Below, in pieces: positions 1-10,187 of a stretch of DNA of 64,000 nucleotides. The DNA is from Moellerella wisconsensis ATCC 35017 (GTDB lineage Bacteria; Pseudomonadota; Gammaproteobacteria; Enterobacterales; Enterobacteriaceae): assembly GCF_001294465.1 (NCBI RefSeq), contig NZ_LGAA01000022.1, positions 1 through 64,000 on the forward strand. The letters run 5' to 3'. How positions within the stretch are numbered: position 1 is the first letter of the stretch; each line of letters begins with the position of its first letter. The notes under the pieces were generated by a model. It had not been told where the DNA came from. It saw nothing but the letters and a program-made list of their open reading frames with translations, and did no database searches. The translations under genes were made by a program, and so were the position numbers.

Positions 1-493
1 CACGTGAAGGGAAGGATTCAACCACAGCCAGTTCTTCCAGATCTGTTTTGATGCGATTAAGCATCGCCATACCGATCTGTTGGTGTGCCATTTCACGACC
101 GCGAAAACGCAGAGTGATTTTAGCCTTGTCACCATCTTCTAAAAAGCGAATCAGGTTGCGTAGCTTGACCTGATAGTCGCCTTCATCTGTGCCAGGACGG
201 AATTTAATTTCCTTAATCTGGACAATTTTTTGTTTCTTTTTCTGTTCTTTCTGAGATTTACTTTTCTCATACAAGAATTTGCCGTAATCCATGATCCGGC
301 AGACCGGAGGCTCAGCATTTGGGCTGATTTCAACTAAATCAACCCCTGCCTCGCCCGCTTTTTCCATAGCTTCTCGTAAACTGACGACACCGACAGGTTC
401 ACCTTCTAAATCAGTTAAACGAACTTCTGTTGCACGGATTTCATCGTTAATACGATGTGGACGTGCTGTTGGGATTCTTTTTCCGCCTTTAAT
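1..493 (-). CDS. infC: Translation initiation factor IF-3 (3' end outside window)
   Basis: IF-3 binds the 30S subunit, prevents premature 50S joining and checks the initiator tRNA and start codon. Reading the minus strand from 493 gives a protein beginning [20 protein letters not shown], with the IF-3 N-domain, the lysine-rich linker ([11 protein letters not shown]) and the start of the C-domain. About 164 codons are present against 180 in E. coli, so the last 16 or so lie outside. The start is ATT at 493-491, the same rare codon E. coli infC uses for autoregulation by IF-3. It follows a strong GGAGGA ribosome site (506-501) and lies 3 nt after the thrS stop codon. An ATG-only search misses this start and picks an internal Met. 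Co-transcription with thrS is expected. Identity is very secure; the ATT start rests on conservation. Confidence 0.95.
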   Translation of the reverse strand, partial: MKGGKRIPTARPHRINDEIRATEVRLTDLEGEPVGVVSLREAMEKAGEAGVDLVEISPNAEPPVCRIMDYGKFLYEKSKSQKEQKKKQKIVQIKEIKFRPGTDEGDYQVKLRNLIRFLEDGDKAKITLRFRGREMAHQQIGMAMLNRIKTDLEELAVVESFPSR

Positions 494-496
494 ACT

Positions 497-2425
497 TTAT
501 TCCTCCAGTTGATTAAGATGACGACCGCGAATTTCTTCAAGCAATTTAGCCATAAATTCATTGACATCTAAGCTGCCTAAATCTTTACCGCGACGCGTAC
601 GAACTGAAACGGTTCCATCGTTGACTTCTTTATCACCGCAAACCAGCATGTAAGGAACACGACGTAACGTATGTTCGCGAATTTTAAAGCCAATCTTTTC
701 ATTTCTCAAGTCAGCTTTAGCGCGGATCCCGACACTTTGCAGTTTATCGGCCAATTGTTGCGCATAATCCGCTTGTGAATCAGTAATATTCATCACGACA
801 ACTTGCTGGGGCGCTAGCCATGTTGGGAAGAATCCTGCATATTCCTCGGTCAGAATACCGATAAAGCGCTCTAATGAGCCCAGTACCGCACGGTGGATCA
901 TCACCGGAACAATACGTTCGTTATTTTCACCAACATAAGAGGCATTCAGTCGACCCGGTAAGAAAAAGTCTAACTGCACTGTACCGCACTGCCATGCACG
1001 ATCTAAACAATCATACAGAGTAAATTCAATTTTTGGCCCGTAGAATGCACCTTCTCCTGGCTGATATTCAAATTCAATATTGTTATCTTTTAATGCGCCA
1101 GCTAAATCGGCTTCAGCTTTATCCCACAGCGCATCATTACCGATACGTTTTTCTGGGCGAGTGGATAATTTAACCACAATTTTTTCAAAGCCAAATGTCG
1201 CATAAACATCATAAATCATTTTAATGCAGCTGCTGACTTCACTCATAATTTGTTCTTCAGTACAGAAGATATGTGCATCATCCTGAGTAAAACCACGAAC
1301 TCGCATTAAGCCATGCAATGCGCCTGATGGCTCATTACGATGACAGCTACCAAATTCTGCCATTCTTAATGGCAAATCACGGTAGGATTTCAAACCTTGA
1401 TTAAAAATTTGTACGTGCCCTGGGCAGTTCATTGGTTTAATACAATATTCACGGTTCTCTGAAGAGGTCGTAAACATCGCGTCTTTGTAGTTTTCCCAAT
1501 GTCCTGTTTTTTCCCACATCACACGATCCATCATAAATGGACCTTTAACTTCTTGATATTGATATGACTTTAGCTTAGTGCGAACGAAAGTTTCCAATTC
1601 ACGGAAAATAGTCCAGCCATCGTTATGCCAGAACGCCATTCCCGGCGCTTCTTCTTGCATATGATATAAATCAAGCTGTTTACCAATTTTACGATGATCG
1701 CGTTTTGCTGCTTCTTCCAAGCGTTGCAGATAAGCATTCAGCTGTTTTTTATCCGCCCATGCAGTCCCGTAAATGCGTTGCAGCATTTTGTTGTCGCTGT
1801 TACCGCGCCAATATGCACCTGAAATTTTTTGTAATTTAAGGTGATGGCAGAAGCGCATATTCGGCACATGAGGTCCGCGACACATATCAACATATTCTTC
1901 ATGATGATAAAGACCTGGTTTATCATCTTGGCTGATATTTTGATCAAGGATTTCAACTTTGTAATCTTCGCCACGCGCAACAAAAACTTCACGCGCTTCT
2001 TGCCAAGAAACACGTTTTTTTATCACATCGTAATCTTTTTTAGCCAGCTCCAGCATACGCTTTTCGAGCTTTTCTAAATCTTCCTGCGTTAATGGATGAT
2101 CAAGATCAACATCATAATAAAATCCATTATCGATAATCGGACCGATCGCCATTTTGGTGTTTGGCCATAATTGTTTTATGGCATGACCGAGTAAATGAGC
2201 GCAAGAGTGGCGAATAATTTCTAACCCTTCTTGATCTTTACTGGTAATAATCGCCAAATTGGCATCATGTTCAATCAGCTCACAGGTATCGACTAACTCA
2301 CCATTTACACGACCCGCGATACAGGCTTTAGCCAGACCTGGTCCGATATCACGCGCAACATCGAGAACTGAAACAGCATGGTCAAACTGACGTTGACTTC
2401 CGTCAGGAAGAGTAATTACAGGCAT
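497..2425 (-). CDS. thrS: Threonine-tRNA ligase
   Basis: Cytoplasmic class II synthetase that charges tRNA-Thr and edits Ser-tRNA-Thr. The length (642 aa) equals the E. coli enzyme. Domains in order: an N-terminal TGS domain (about 1-61), the editing domain with the HxxxH motif at H73/H77 ([11 protein letters not shown]), the class II catalytic core with zinc-ligand segment MNCPGH, motif 2 ([15 protein letters not shown]) and motif 3 ([15 protein letters not shown]), and a C-terminal anticodon-binding domain. The ATG at 2425 has an AAGGA site, and a conserved operator hairpin lies just upstream. infC follows after 3 nt, the classical thrS-infC arrangement. Nothing suggests damage. Confidence 0.98.
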   Translation of the reverse strand: MPVITLPDGSQRQFDHAVSVLDVARDIGPGLAKACIAGRVNGELVDTCELIEHDANLAIITSKDQEGLEIIRHSCAHLLGHAIKQLWPNTKMAIGPIIDNGFYYDVDLDHPLTQEDLEKLEKRMLELAKKDYDVIKKRVSWQEAREVFVARGEDYKVEILDQNISQDDKPGLYHHEEYVDMCRGPHVPNMRFCHHLKLQKISGAYWRGNSDNKMLQRIYGTAWADKKQLNAYLQRLEEAAKRDHRKIGKQLDLYHMQEEAPGMAFWHNDGWTIFRELETFVRTKLKSYQYQEVKGPFMMDRVMWEKTGHWENYKDAMFTTSSENREYCIKPMNCPGHVQIFNQGLKSYRDLPLRMAEFGSCHRNEPSGALHGLMRVRGFTQDDAHIFCTEEQIMSEVSSCIKMIYDVYATFGFEKIVVKLSTRPEKRIGNDALWDKAEADLAGALKDNNIEFEYQPGEGAFYGPKIEFTLYDCLDRAWQCGTVQLDFFLPGRLNASYVGENNERIVPVMIHRAVLGSLERFIGILTEEYAGFFPTWLAPQQVVVMNITDSQADYAQQLADKLQSVGIRAKADLRNEKIGFKIREHTLRRVPYMLVCGDKEVNDGTVSVRTRRGKDLGSLDVNEFMAKLLEEIRGRHLNQLEE

Positions 2426-2446
2426 TTAAAATCCTTATCAACAGTG

Positions 2447-2467
2447 GTGACCCCCACGAAAGATCAC
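2447..2467 (-). promoter_or_regulatory. thrS translational operator hairpin (tRNA-Thr anticodon mimic)
   Basis: On the minus strand this reads GTGATC-TTTCGTGG-GGGTCAC, a short stem whose loop carries CGT, the tRNA-Thr anticodon mimic known from the E. coli thrS leader. It sits about 20-40 nt upstream of the thrS ATG and is followed by GTTGATAAGGATTTTAA, very close to the E. coli leader. In E. coli, ThrRS binds this leader and blocks 30S loading. The rest of 2468-2873 shows only AT-rich DNA with no gene. Conservation of function is inferred. Confidence 0.65.
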
Positions 2468-2873
2468 TTGTTTGATTATTTTTGTGTATTAATTCAATAC
2501 GTTAATGACAATCACCTGCTTCACCCTGCAAGTTGTGTACACAACAATGTACTCAAACCACTATAGATTGAACCACTGATATATTATGTACATTGTCAAA
2601 ACTCGAAACCCATAATATCACAGCAATCCCACATAAAAAATATATAGCCTTCAACCTTCTAGACGCTTAGCTTATTAATTAACCCATTCTTTGAAGTGTT
2701 ATTCTAATTATTACATTTATATTTCATTCAGTTTATTCAATTTATTGGCTTATTTTGTAATATTAACATCGGTGATTAATAAGTAATTGACTGAGTTAAC
2801 GCCATTTTTTGTTTTATAGTCGGAGTTTTGAAAACTTATATATTGAACTCATTTCTACTTAAACTTTTCGAGT

Positions 2874-3323
2874 TTATAACCAGCGACGCGTCTGTTGGAT
2901 ATAATCAGACCACGATTCAGAAAAGCATCTGGCCAGCATTTTTTCTTCTTTAGGCACAGTATAATAATGCGTCAATAAAAAGAATAATCCACCAGCAATA
3001 ATAAAATAGGCTGAACGACTAATGGCTGCGATGGCTAAGCTGATTAGTAAAAAAGCTAAATACATCGGATTTCTAGAGAACTTAAACGGGCCGGTAGTGA
3101 TTAACTTTGCTGTGGCTTTTCGTGGATCCGGTGAGGTATTAAAATAAATAAAGTAACCCACACAAATAAATATCCATATGAGGCTTATCAGTATCACTAT
3201 ACTGCCAATAATTCCCGGTAATGAATAAATATCAATTGTTTGCCATGAATCAGAAGGCAGCATTAAACCAGCTAATATCATTAAAAATATCCAATTTAGA
3301 AAGGGTAAATTAAACAATTTCAT
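2874..3323 (-). CDS. Isoprenylcysteine carboxyl methyltransferase-like integral membrane methyltransferase
   Basis: A 149-aa membrane protein with about four hydrophobic segments (residues 5-20, 35-58, 90-112 and 112-128 roughly). It carries the hallmark of the ICMT/PEMT methyltransferase superfamily: TGPFKFSRNPMYLAFLL in the middle and an HYYTVPKEEKML helix after it, where the family keeps its cofactor-binding Arg-Asn-Pro and Glu-Glu residues. Bacterial members are poorly characterised and probably methylate lipids or small hydrophobic substrates. The ATG at 3323 follows GGAGAG at a normal distance. It stands alone, with no operon partner. The family call is good; the substrate is unknown. 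Confidence 0.75.
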   Translation of the reverse strand: MKLFNLPFLNWIFLMILAGLMLPSDSWQTIDIYSLPGIIGSIVILISLIWIFICVGYFIYFNTSPDPRKATAKLITTGPFKFSRNPMYLAFLLISLAIAAISRSAYFIIAGGLFFLLTHYYTVPKEEKMLARCFSESWSDYIQQTRRWL

Positions 3324-3487
3324 CGAGTGATTCTCTCCGGCTTAATCATATTTACTGACTATCATCTTATCTATTGGCTGATGTTATTTACCCCAAGATT
3401 CCGCTGGGTTCGATATAAGCGAGTATACTAAATAGTAGAGCTGTAGAGTGTAATTGTAGAGTACCACTGTCTCATTATTTAGAATAA

Positions 3488-3919
3488 TCATAATTTATGA
3501 TCTTCTAAAAAGAACACACTTTTTAAACCCTCTAATTTTGCCATTTCATGCTGGCATGCATTACGTTTCATTTTTACCGGCATTTGCTCTATACGCTGGC
3601 GGATTAGCTCTAATTGCTCATCGAGTCCATTCATTCCTTTAATGTGTACAATCGCTGTATTAGCCTGTAAATAATCAGAAAAACTGTCTAAATTATTGCC
3701 TAATATTTCACAGGCACTGTTATCCTGCCCCCATTGAGACAACATAATATAGGCGGACTCCGGTAAAATAACGGCTATTCCTTGCTTCAAATAGCTAACT
3801 GCATTATCGCTCTGTATATTATTACTTTTAGCCGGTTGATTAAATAAAAATACCGCCCCCAAAAATATGATCACCGTACCACCGATTAGCGAGCTAGTTA
3901 ATAATATTATTTTTTTCAT
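3488..3919 (-). CDS. Hypothetical membrane-anchored periplasmic protein
   Basis: I do not recognise this 143-aa protein. The start chosen is the ATG at 3919 (AGG about 12 nt upstream), because it begins a clean signal anchor: MKK followed by a hydrophobic stretch (IILLTSSLIGGTVIIFLGAV). A longer reading frame back to 3994 would put an AT-rich, unlikely 25-residue extension in front. The remainder, about 110 residues, is predicted extracytoplasmic. It contains two Cys (SACEILGNN and NACQHEM) that could form a disulphide, and an amphipathic helix (LDEQLELIRQRIEQMPVKMKR). It is monocistronic between the methyltransferase and marC. No function is assigned. Confidence 0.55.
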   Translation of the reverse strand: MKKIILLTSSLIGGTVIIFLGAVFLFNQPAKSNNIQSDNAVSYLKQGIAVILPESAYIMLSQWGQDNSACEILGNNLDSFSDYLQANTAIVHIKGMNGLDEQLELIRQRIEQMPVKMKRNACQHEMAKLEGLKSVFFLEDHKL

Positions 3920-4647
3920 CGTAGAATTAACCTGAAAACTAAAAATAGACGACTTAATGATAAAATAAAAGGTGTAAATCAATCTGTAAAACACAAATAT
4001 TTTGTAAAGAATATTAGAGTACTAAATAATTATAGAAATAAAATTTGAGACAGAAAAGACAGAAGTATAAATAAAACAATATCTATTATCGATTAGTCTC
4101 TATTGTATTTAAGCATCTGTTATTGGCTGTTTTTATTATAAAACATGATTTTTATCTTTTTTATTTACAAAAAATAATTAGATAAATTTAAAATTACCAT
4201 CTGTAAAGAACATCATATTTTGATACAGTAATGCATGAATGTTTTAATAGCCAACTATTTAACATCCTATCAATAGACACTTTTATTCCCTCTATTAGAC
4301 GGTTTTTTTATAGCAATAATCTTATTTCCATTGATTTTTTTCTATACGAAAATGGTTTATCCCAGAGAATATTTTTGACCTAAAGATAAATTAGATTGTT
4401 TTTTAATCAATCTAAACATCTCTTTGATTATAATAAATAAAATTGAGTTATTAACATTAGAGCGCTAGTTTTATCCACAGGAAATGTGTGCAGTTTTGCG
4501 ATCTACATCAAATAAATGATTATTAATGCCATTCGAACATCTAATATACAGATTAATAACATTTTTTGTTATGATGGTTATAATCAATTAGATCAATATG
4601 CTAAATGAAGTGTAGAAATCCCTAAATAAAGGCGTCGTAAAACTATT
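3920..4647. other. AT-rich intergenic region upstream of marC
   Basis: No gene-like reading frame is visible in these 730 bases. A perfect TATAAT at 4579-4584 is the best -10 candidate for marC, giving a leader of about 55 nt, but I see no matching -35. No MarA/SoxS box or Fur box was recognised. Confidence 0.4.
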
Positions 4648-5373
4648 ATGAAAGATATTATTGAACTGTTTCAGGCTGTCGGCATTGGGTTAATCCTGCT
4701 ACTTCCTCTAGCAAACCCATTGACCACCGTCGCGGTGATGCTGGGTATTTCCGGTAATATGACCAAAGAACAGCGTAATCAGCAATCGTTGATGGCCTGT
4801 GTGTATATCTTCGCGATTATGACAATTGCCTTTTATGCCGGGCAATTAGTCATGAATACCTTTGGTATCTCGATTCCTGGTTTACGTATCGCCGGGGGAT
4901 TAATTGTGGCGTTTATTGGTTTTGGCATGCTATTTCCGAGTAATGAAACTACCGATGATAGTGCCAGTCTTTCAAATGAAGATCCTGCTGTTTCCAAGAA
5001 ACGGCAAAAAGCACCAAATATTGCGTTTGTGCCATTAGCTATGCCAAGCACTGCCGGCCCGGGGACTATCGCGATGATAATCAGTTCCGCAGCCTCAATG
5101 ACAGGCGACGTAGGTTTTTCACCTTGGGTCTTAAAAGTAGCGCCAGTAGCGACCTTTTTAGCCGTTAGCGTGGTGGTGTGGCTGACATTAAAAAGCTCAA
5201 CCTCGATTATGAAATGGTTGGGCTCAAGCGGAATCGATGCTATTTCACGAATTATGGGATTTTTACTAATTTGTATGGGCGTTCAATTTGTGATTAATGG
5301 GGTCATTGAGATTATCGCCGACCTACCGCATTTAATTTCAGCTCATCAATCTGTCATTGCTAAAGCGTTATAA
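4648..5373 (+). CDS. marC: MarC-family inner membrane protein
   Basis: A 241-aa polytopic inner membrane protein of the MarC/NAAT (UPF0056) family, with about six transmembrane segments. The sequence follows E. coli MarC closely rather than the paralogues YchE or Yhg[15 protein letters not shown] near the N-terminus, [20 protein letters not shown] in the middle, the [20 protein letters not shown] block, and [20 protein letters not shown] at the end. A polar loop of about 30 residues after FPSNETTDD is somewhat longer than in E. coli. Despite its name MarC has no shown role in multiple antibiotic resistance, and its substrate is unresolved. No marRAB operon is adjacent. The 3' end overlaps emtA on the other strand by 28 bp. 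Confidence 0.92.
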   Translation: MKDIIELFQAVGIGLILLLPLANPLTTVAVMLGISGNMTKEQRNQQSLMACVYIFAIMTIAFYAGQLVMNTFGISIPGLRIAGGLIVAFIGFGMLFPSNETTDDSASLSNEDPAVSKKRQKAPNIAFVPLAMPSTAGPGTIAMIISSAASMTGDVGFSPWVLKVAPVATFLAVSVVVWLTLKSSTSIMKWLGSSGIDAISRIMGFLLICMGVQFVINGVIEIIADLPHLISAHQSVIAKAL

Positions 5374-6005
5374 GCATTCTTCACTTTCCATAAATAACGT
5401 GGTGCTTGAGGTGCAGGATGTTTACTCTGCACATGCTGATAAAACTCCTCAGGCGTCAATCGGTTAATCTTATTAATAGCCACTCGCCTATCATTATCGA
5501 AAGTGCGTAACAACGCCCCGGCTCCATTAACATATGCCACCACCGTGGCATAATACAGGGTTTGTGGGTGAGCAATGCCTGTCAGTTGCTGCTCGCGCAA
5601 TACCCGAATATACGCGGTGCCTAAATCAATATTAGTACGAGGATCTTTTAATTCACGCGTACTTGGCTCGCCACTACGCCCCTGATAACGAAATGCATCT
5701 CGTCCTGCCGTTGACGCTTTTATTTGCATTAAACCAACGGCATTTGATTTACTCACCACATCGGGCCTGAAGTTAGATTCAACCTCAATAATTGCTCGGA
5801 TCAAAGTCTCTTCGACTTGATAACGATGAGCTGATTCGCGAATAAATTGATCATAGGGTGTGCGGGGAAAAGAAGCCAGCTGCGATGAAGCATTTACCTT
5901 ATGTGTTTTGCTTAACATCTTTTGAGTTGATGACGGCGTTTTTTGTTGGCTTGAACAACCAACTAATAACAAAGCCATACATACTCCACCAATATATCTT
6001 TTCAC
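5346..6005 (-). CDS. emtA: Membrane-bound endo-type lytic murein transglycosylase (EmtA/MltE), lipoprotein
   Basis: Cleaves the beta-1,4 bond between MurNAc and GlcNAc in peptidoglycan, forming 1,6-anhydro ends from the outer membrane side. The 219-aa protein starts with a lipoprotein signal ([17 protein letters not shown], lipobox LVGC) and continues into a GH23 goose-lysozyme-type SLT domain. The catalytic Glu lies in [10 protein letters not shown], followed by [20 protein letters not shown] and the C-terminal [13 protein letters not shown] block, all as in E. coli EmtA. The start is GTG at 6005 with AGAGGA seven bases upstream; the internal ATG at 5978 would destroy the lipoprotein signal. 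Convergent with marC. Confidence 0.93.
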   Translation of the reverse strand: MKRYIGGVCMALLLVGCSSQQKTPSSTQKMLSKTHKVNASSQLASFPRTPYDQFIRESAHRYQVEETLIRAIIEVESNFRPDVVSKSNAVGLMQIKASTAGRDAFRYQGRSGEPSTRELKDPRTNIDLGTAYIRVLREQQLTGIAHPQTLYYATVVAYVNGAGALLRTFDNDRRVAINKINRLTPEEFYQHVQSKHPAPQAPRYLWKVKNAYNALAMTD

Positions 6006-6300
6006 CTCTGGATCCTCTGCTAATAGCCTAAATAATTGGTATGACTCTCACCCATAATACACACTCACAATATACGATAATCGTGTTAAAAATTTGTATT
6101 CGCGAGACGCGTCATAAATAAGATAATAAACTGTATAAGTAGATAAGGCTGATAAATAATACCGATAAATTGTATTCTCCGCAGAGAATAACCAAATGTA
6201 AAAAAAATAAAAATATTTTTACTTAACTTTTACTTTAAGACATGTTTTATTCATAGATAAAACCATTGCTAACGATAGGGTAATTATAATAGAAATAGCC

Positions 6301-6335
6301 TTGACTTTTCCTTAATGATATTGATAATCATTATC
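6301..6335 (+). promoter_or_regulatory. Fur-controlled promoter of sitABCD
   Basis: A 19-bp Fur box at 6317-6335 (GATATTGATAATCATTATC) matches the classical consensus at 18 of 19 positions. It overlaps a sigma70-like promoter: TTGACT at 6301-6306, a 16-bp spacer and GATAAT at 6323-6328. Iron-loaded Fur would occlude RNA polymerase. The leader to sitA is about 165 nt. Nothing else recognisable lies in 6006-6500. Confidence 0.85.
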
Positions 6336-6500
6336 AATTGGTGTTTTTCTTGACCGGTTAGGCTGTTTCAAAATTAGACCTTTGATCCCTTTCCTTAGAC
6401 AAGTTAACAGCAGAACACCAGAGGATAGCTCACATGGCTATAATTGCAGATTATCGCGCAATATACATACCCTAAACAGCACTATCATAAGGCTTAAAAT

Positions 6501-7412
6501 ATGAAGAAGAGATTGTCGAGATTTTCTCCCCCTTTGTTTACCACGTTAATAGCAATTATTGCAATGCTCTTTATTAGTCAGCCCGCATTTGCTAAAAAAT
6601 TCAAAGTGGTCACCACCTTTACTATAATTCAAGATATCGCGCAAAATGTAGCGGGTGATGCGGCAATCGTGGAATCAATCACTAAGCCCGGCGCTGAAAT
6701 TCATGATTACCAACCCACACCACGGGACATTATTAAAGCTTATGACGCTGATTTAATCTTGTGGAACGGAATGAATTTAGAGCTGTGGTTCAATCGTTTC
6801 TTTGAAAACTTTAAAGATGTTCCGAGCGTTATTGTCACCACCGGAATTCAGCCAATGTCTATCCGTGAAGGCGAATACCAAGGAACGCCTAATCCGCATG
6901 CTTGGATGTCTCCCGCTAACGCAGCTATTTATATTGAAAATATTCGTGCGGCTTTAGTGAAATACGATCCACAAAATGCAGCCACTTATAATCAAAATGC
7001 CGCAGCCTATGCAGCAAAAATCGCCCAACTTGACGCGCCTCTGCGTGAACGTTTAAATCGTATTCCTGAGCAACAGCGTTGGTTAGTCACCAGTGAAGGC
7101 GCCTTCAGTTATTTAACTCGAGATTATGGGCTTAAAGAAGTTTATTTATGGCCGATTAATGCCGAAGAACAAGGGTCGCCACAACAAGTTAAAAAAGTCA
7201 TTGATACCGTGCGTAAATACAATATTCCAGTAGTGTTTAGCGAAAGTACTATTTCAGATAAAGCTGCCCGTCAAGTAAGTAAAGAGACGGGTGCGAAATA
7301 TGGCGGCGTACTGTATGTCGATTCGCTCTCATCTGCTGAGGGTCCTGTTCCCACGTATATCGATTTATTAAATACCACCGTAGACACTATAGCAAAAGGG
7401 TTTGGTCAGTAA
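6501..7412 (+). CDS. sitA: Manganese/iron ABC transporter, periplasmic metal-binding protein
   Basis: First gene of the Fur-controlled sitABCD operon, a cluster A-I (ZnuA/PsaA-type) solute-binding protein of 303 aa. The N-terminal signal peptide (KKRLSRF, then a hydrophobic core ending QPAFA-KK) predicts export. The four metal ligands of the family are visible: H68 ([11 protein letters not shown]), H133 (NPHAWMSP), E198 ([10 protein letters not shown]) and D273 (YVDSLSS). This ligand set fits Mn2+/Fe2+ transporters rather than zinc-specific ZnuA, and the long His-rich loop of ZnuA is absent. The stop codon shares one base with the sitB start (TAATG). Could equally be called YfeA. Confidence 0.95.
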   Translation: MKKRLSRFSPPLFTTLIAIIAMLFISQPAFAKKFKVVTTFTIIQDIAQNVAGDAAIVESITKPGAEIHDYQPTPRDIIKAYDADLILWNGMNLELWFNRFFENFKDVPSVIVTTGIQPMSIREGEYQGTPNPHAWMSPANAAIYIENIRAALVKYDPQNAATYNQNAAAYAAKIAQLDAPLRERLNRIPEQQRWLVTSEGAFSYLTRDYGLKEVYLWPINAEEQGSPQQVKKVIDTVRKYNIPVVFSESTISDKAARQVSKETGAKYGGVLYVDSLSSAEGPVPTYIDLLNTTVDTIAKGFGQ

Positions 7413-8296
7413 TGAGTAGCGCAAGTAACTTTGAAAAACCTAATTTAGTGGTTGATGATGCCACCGTAACTTACAACAACGGGCATACAGCCATTCATAA
7501 CGCGAGTTTTGATATCACCGGCGGCTCTATTTGTGCACTCGTCGGCGTCAACGGCAGTGGTAAATCCACCTTATTCAAAACTATTATGGGGCTAATTACG
7601 CCATCTCAGGGGCAAGTTTCACTAAATGGTCAACCGATTAAAGCGGCCTTAAAAGATAATGTAATTGCTTATGTGCCGCAAACCGAAGAGGTTGATTGGA
7701 ATTTTCCCGTTTTAGTTTCTGATGTTGTGATGATGGGACGCTATGGGAAAATGGGTTTTTTCCGCATTCCGAGTAGCGCAGATAAAACTGCGGTCGCAAA
7801 CGCATTAGCTCGGGTTGATCTCACAGGATTAGGGCATCGTCAAATTGGCGAATTATCCGGTGGACAGAAAAAACGTGTATTTCTGGCCCGCGCTTTAGCT
7901 CAGGAAGGTAAAGTGTTGCTGCTTGATGAGCCCTTTACTGGCGTGGATGTTAAAACTGAAAATGCCATTATTGATTTATTACGTGGTCTACGTGATGAAG
8001 GGCATTTAATTTTGGTATCAACCCATAATTTAGGCAGTGTACCGGAATTTTGCGATCATGTTATTTTGATTAATCGCACCGTACTAGCCAGCGGCCCTAC
8101 GGAAACCACCTTTACACAAAAAAACTTGCAAATGACCTTTGGCGGTGTGTTACGCCATATAAATTTATCCGGTTCAACACTTCACGATGATGATGATCAG
8201 CGTTCCGTGACTGTTATTACTGATGATGAGCGTGCCGCGGTATTTTACGGTCACGACCACGATGCTCCTGTTCATAAAAATCCACCTAAGGAATGA
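7412..8296 (+). CDS. sitB: Manganese/iron ABC transporter, ATPase
   Basis: Cytoplasmic nucleotide-binding subunit that powers SitCD. Walker A is at 45-52 (GVNGSGKS), the ABC signature LSGGQ at 148-152, Walker B at 168-174 (VLLLDEP) and the H-loop His at 205 (VSTHN). The core is standard for the YfeB/SitB family. The C-terminal 40 residues form an acidic and His-rich tail (LHDDDDQRS, then GHDHDAPVH) that could bind metal; such tails vary in the family. Translationally coupled to sitA (one-base overlap), with sitC starting 2 nt after its stop. Confidence 0.95.
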   Translation: MSSASNFEKPNLVVDDATVTYNNGHTAIHNASFDITGGSICALVGVNGSGKSTLFKTIMGLITPSQGQVSLNGQPIKAALKDNVIAYVPQTEEVDWNFPVLVSDVVMMGRYGKMGFFRIPSSADKTAVANALARVDLTGLGHRQIGELSGGQKKRVFLARALAQEGKVLLLDEPFTGVDVKTENAIIDLLRGLRDEGHLILVSTHNLGSVPEFCDHVILINRTVLASGPTETTFTQKNLQMTFGGVLRHINLSGSTLHDDDDQRSVTVITDDERAAVFYGHDHDAPVHKNPPKE

Positions 8297-8298
8297 CA

Positions 8299-9198
8299 AT
8301 GTTTGAGTTGTTACTTCAGCCTTTTGAGTACAACTATATGGTTAAGGCGATTTGGGTTAGTGCGATTGTTGGCGCTGTGTGTGCCTTTCTTTCGGCTTAT
8401 CTAATGCTCAAAGGCTGGTCATTAATGGGAGATGCGCTCTCCCACTCGGTTGTCCCCGGTGTCGCTGGCGCTTACGCTCTCGGCTTGCCCTATGCTGTCG
8501 GTGCTTTTTTTACCGGTATTCTCGCGGCATTAGCGATGACATTTATTCGCCATATAACCCGATTACGGGAAGACGCGGTGATTGGCTTTATCTTTTCAAC
8601 CTTTTTTGCCGCAGGCTTATTGATAGTTTCATTAAATCCAACCTCAGTGAACGTACAAACCATCATTTTTGGTAATATTCTTGGAATTGCTGATTCCGAC
8701 GTACTGCAAGTTGAAATCATTATCGGTATTTCGTTTGTGGTTTTAATGATGATTTGGAAGGATTTGTTAGTCGTATTTTTTGATGAAAGCCATGCCCGTT
8801 CTATCGGTTTAAACCCGATGAAATTAAAAATTATCTTTTTCACTCTATTAAGTGCGTGTACTGTCGCCGCATTACAAACGGTTGGGGCAATTTTGGTTAT
8901 TGCTATGGTGGTTACCCCTGGCGCTACCGCCTATTTATTGACAGATCAATTCAAGCGTTTGTTAATTATTGCCGTTGCGATAGGGACAATAAGCAGCGCT
9001 GTTGGTGCGTATGCTAGCTATTTCCTTAATGGTGCCACCGGGGGATTAATTGTCACTTTACAGACAGTTATTTTTCTCCTTGCATTCTTTTTCGCGCCGA
9101 AGCATGGAGTATTAGCCTCTCGGCGTAATGCTAGAATAGAATCTGCCAATCTGCGTGCTATCCATCAGAAAAAACAACAAGGAGCGGAAAATGAATGA
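8299..9198 (+). CDS. sitC: Manganese/iron ABC transporter, inner membrane permease
   Basis: One of two membrane subunits of the SitABCD importer, ABC-3 family (299 aa). About eight hydrophobic segments are visible, and the family motif LKGWSLMGDALSHSVVPG sits near the N-terminus. The ATG at 8299 is preferred over the one at 8293 because AAGGA at 8288-8292 gives it a proper 6-nt spacing, whereas the upstream ATG would be only 1 nt away. Ends inside sitD by an 8-nt overlap. The C-terminus is polar and basic (ASRRNARIES, then HQKKQQGAENE). Function by family is secure. Confidence 0.93.
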   Translation: MFELLLQPFEYNYMVKAIWVSAIVGAVCAFLSAYLMLKGWSLMGDALSHSVVPGVAGAYALGLPYAVGAFFTGILAALAMTFIRHITRLREDAVIGFIFSTFFAAGLLIVSLNPTSVNVQTIIFGNILGIADSDVLQVEIIIGISFVVLMMIWKDLLVVFFDESHARSIGLNPMKLKIIFFTLLSACTVAALQTVGAILVIAMVVTPGATAYLLTDQFKRLLIIAVAIGTISSAVGAYASYFLNGATGGLIVTLQTVIFLLAFFFAPKHGVLASRRNARIESANLRAIHQKKQQGAENE

Positions 9199-10057
9199 TT
9201 TTATTGAGATATTAACCGCTCCGTTTATTTTTCCCTTTATGCAAAAAGCCATTATTGCTGCTATCGTAACCGGGGCGGTTTGCGCTGTTTTATCCTGCTT
9301 TTTGGTTCTCAAAGGTTGGTCATTAATGGGGGATGCTATCTCCCATGCTGTACTGCCAGGGATTATCTTAGCTTTTGTGGCAGGGATCCCTTTATCTATC
9401 GGTGCATTTATTTCAGGCATATTTTGTGCATTTGCTACTGGATATCTAAAAGATAATAGCCGAATTAAAGAAGATACCGTTATGGGGATCGTTTTTTCGG
9501 GAATGTTTGCTGTTGGTTTGGTGTTATTCGCTAAAATTGATACTGATCAGCATTTAACCCATATTTTATTCGGTAATATACTGGGGATCACTGATGCGGA
9601 GTTTTCTCAAACCTTATGGATTGCAGGAATTACTATTGCCATTATTCTATTAAAGCGTAAAGACTTTATGCTTTATTGTTTTGACCCTAACCAAGCTAAA
9701 GTCATTGGCTTGCCAGTTAAACTACTGCATTACGGATTATTATCTTTATTAGCATTAACTATCGTTGCATCATTACAAGCCGTCGGTATTATTTTAGTCA
9801 TCGCTATGCTGATATCACCGGGAATAATTGCTTTTATTCTCTGCCGAAGTTTTGGCTGGATGCTGGTGGTCGCGGTTATTGCCTCGGTCACATCAAGCGT
9901 AATCGGCACTGTTGTTAGCTTCTACATTGATGGTGCAACAGGCCCATGTATTGTTATTACGCAAGCTATCTATTTTGTTATTGCACTAATTTATAGCAAA
10001 ATTCTATTGGCACGTAAAAAAGCCAAATCACACCAGCAAGCACTTAATGCGGCCTAA
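9191..10057 (+). CDS. sitD: Manganese/iron ABC transporter, second inner membrane permease
   Basis: Second ABC-3 permease (288 aa), a paralogue of SitC with the same LKGWSLMGDAISHAVLPG motif and a similar membrane layout (about eight segments). SitC and SitD are expected to form a heterodimeric channel. The start is ATG 9191 with AAGGAG about 6 nt upstream; a longer frame from 9155 only extends into the sitC tail. The last gene of the operon, followed at 10075 by a terminator-like hairpin. Nothing is unusual. Confidence 0.93.
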   Translation: MNDFIEILTAPFIFPFMQKAIIAAIVTGAVCAVLSCFLVLKGWSLMGDAISHAVLPGIILAFVAGIPLSIGAFISGIFCAFATGYLKDNSRIKEDTVMGIVFSGMFAVGLVLFAKIDTDQHLTHILFGNILGITDAEFSQTLWIAGITIAIILLKRKDFMLYCFDPNQAKVIGLPVKLLHYGLLSLLALTIVASLQAVGIILVIAMLISPGIIAFILCRSFGWMLVVAVIASVTSSVIGTVVSFYIDGATGPCIVITQAIYFVIALIYSKILLARKKAKSHQQALNAA

Positions 10058-10074
10058 TATTGAATGTTTATTGC

Positions 10075-10106
10075 AAGGGGCATCATTTAATCCGTGATGT
10101 CCCTTT
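10075..10106 (+). terminator. Terminator-like hairpin after sitABCD
   Basis: AAGGGGCATCA pairs with TGATGTCCCTT (two G-U pairs) around a 9-nt loop, followed by only a short T run. It lies directly after the last sit gene and before yniA. Confidence 0.5.
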
Positions 10107-10187
10107 CCATTTAAACATTTGTCACTTTTCATTCTGATATCATCCCTATATTATATAAAGACATTAGCGGGCTGAGCGAGGTGGATC

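Noticed and set aside
2378-2566. A 62-aa plus-strand frame across the thrS start and leader
   Set aside because: It overlaps the thrS start and its conserved operator; no coding signs.
8299-10057. sitC and sitD as a duplicated or decayed gene
   Set aside because: Two homologous permease subunits are normal for SitABCD/YfeABCD; both are intact.
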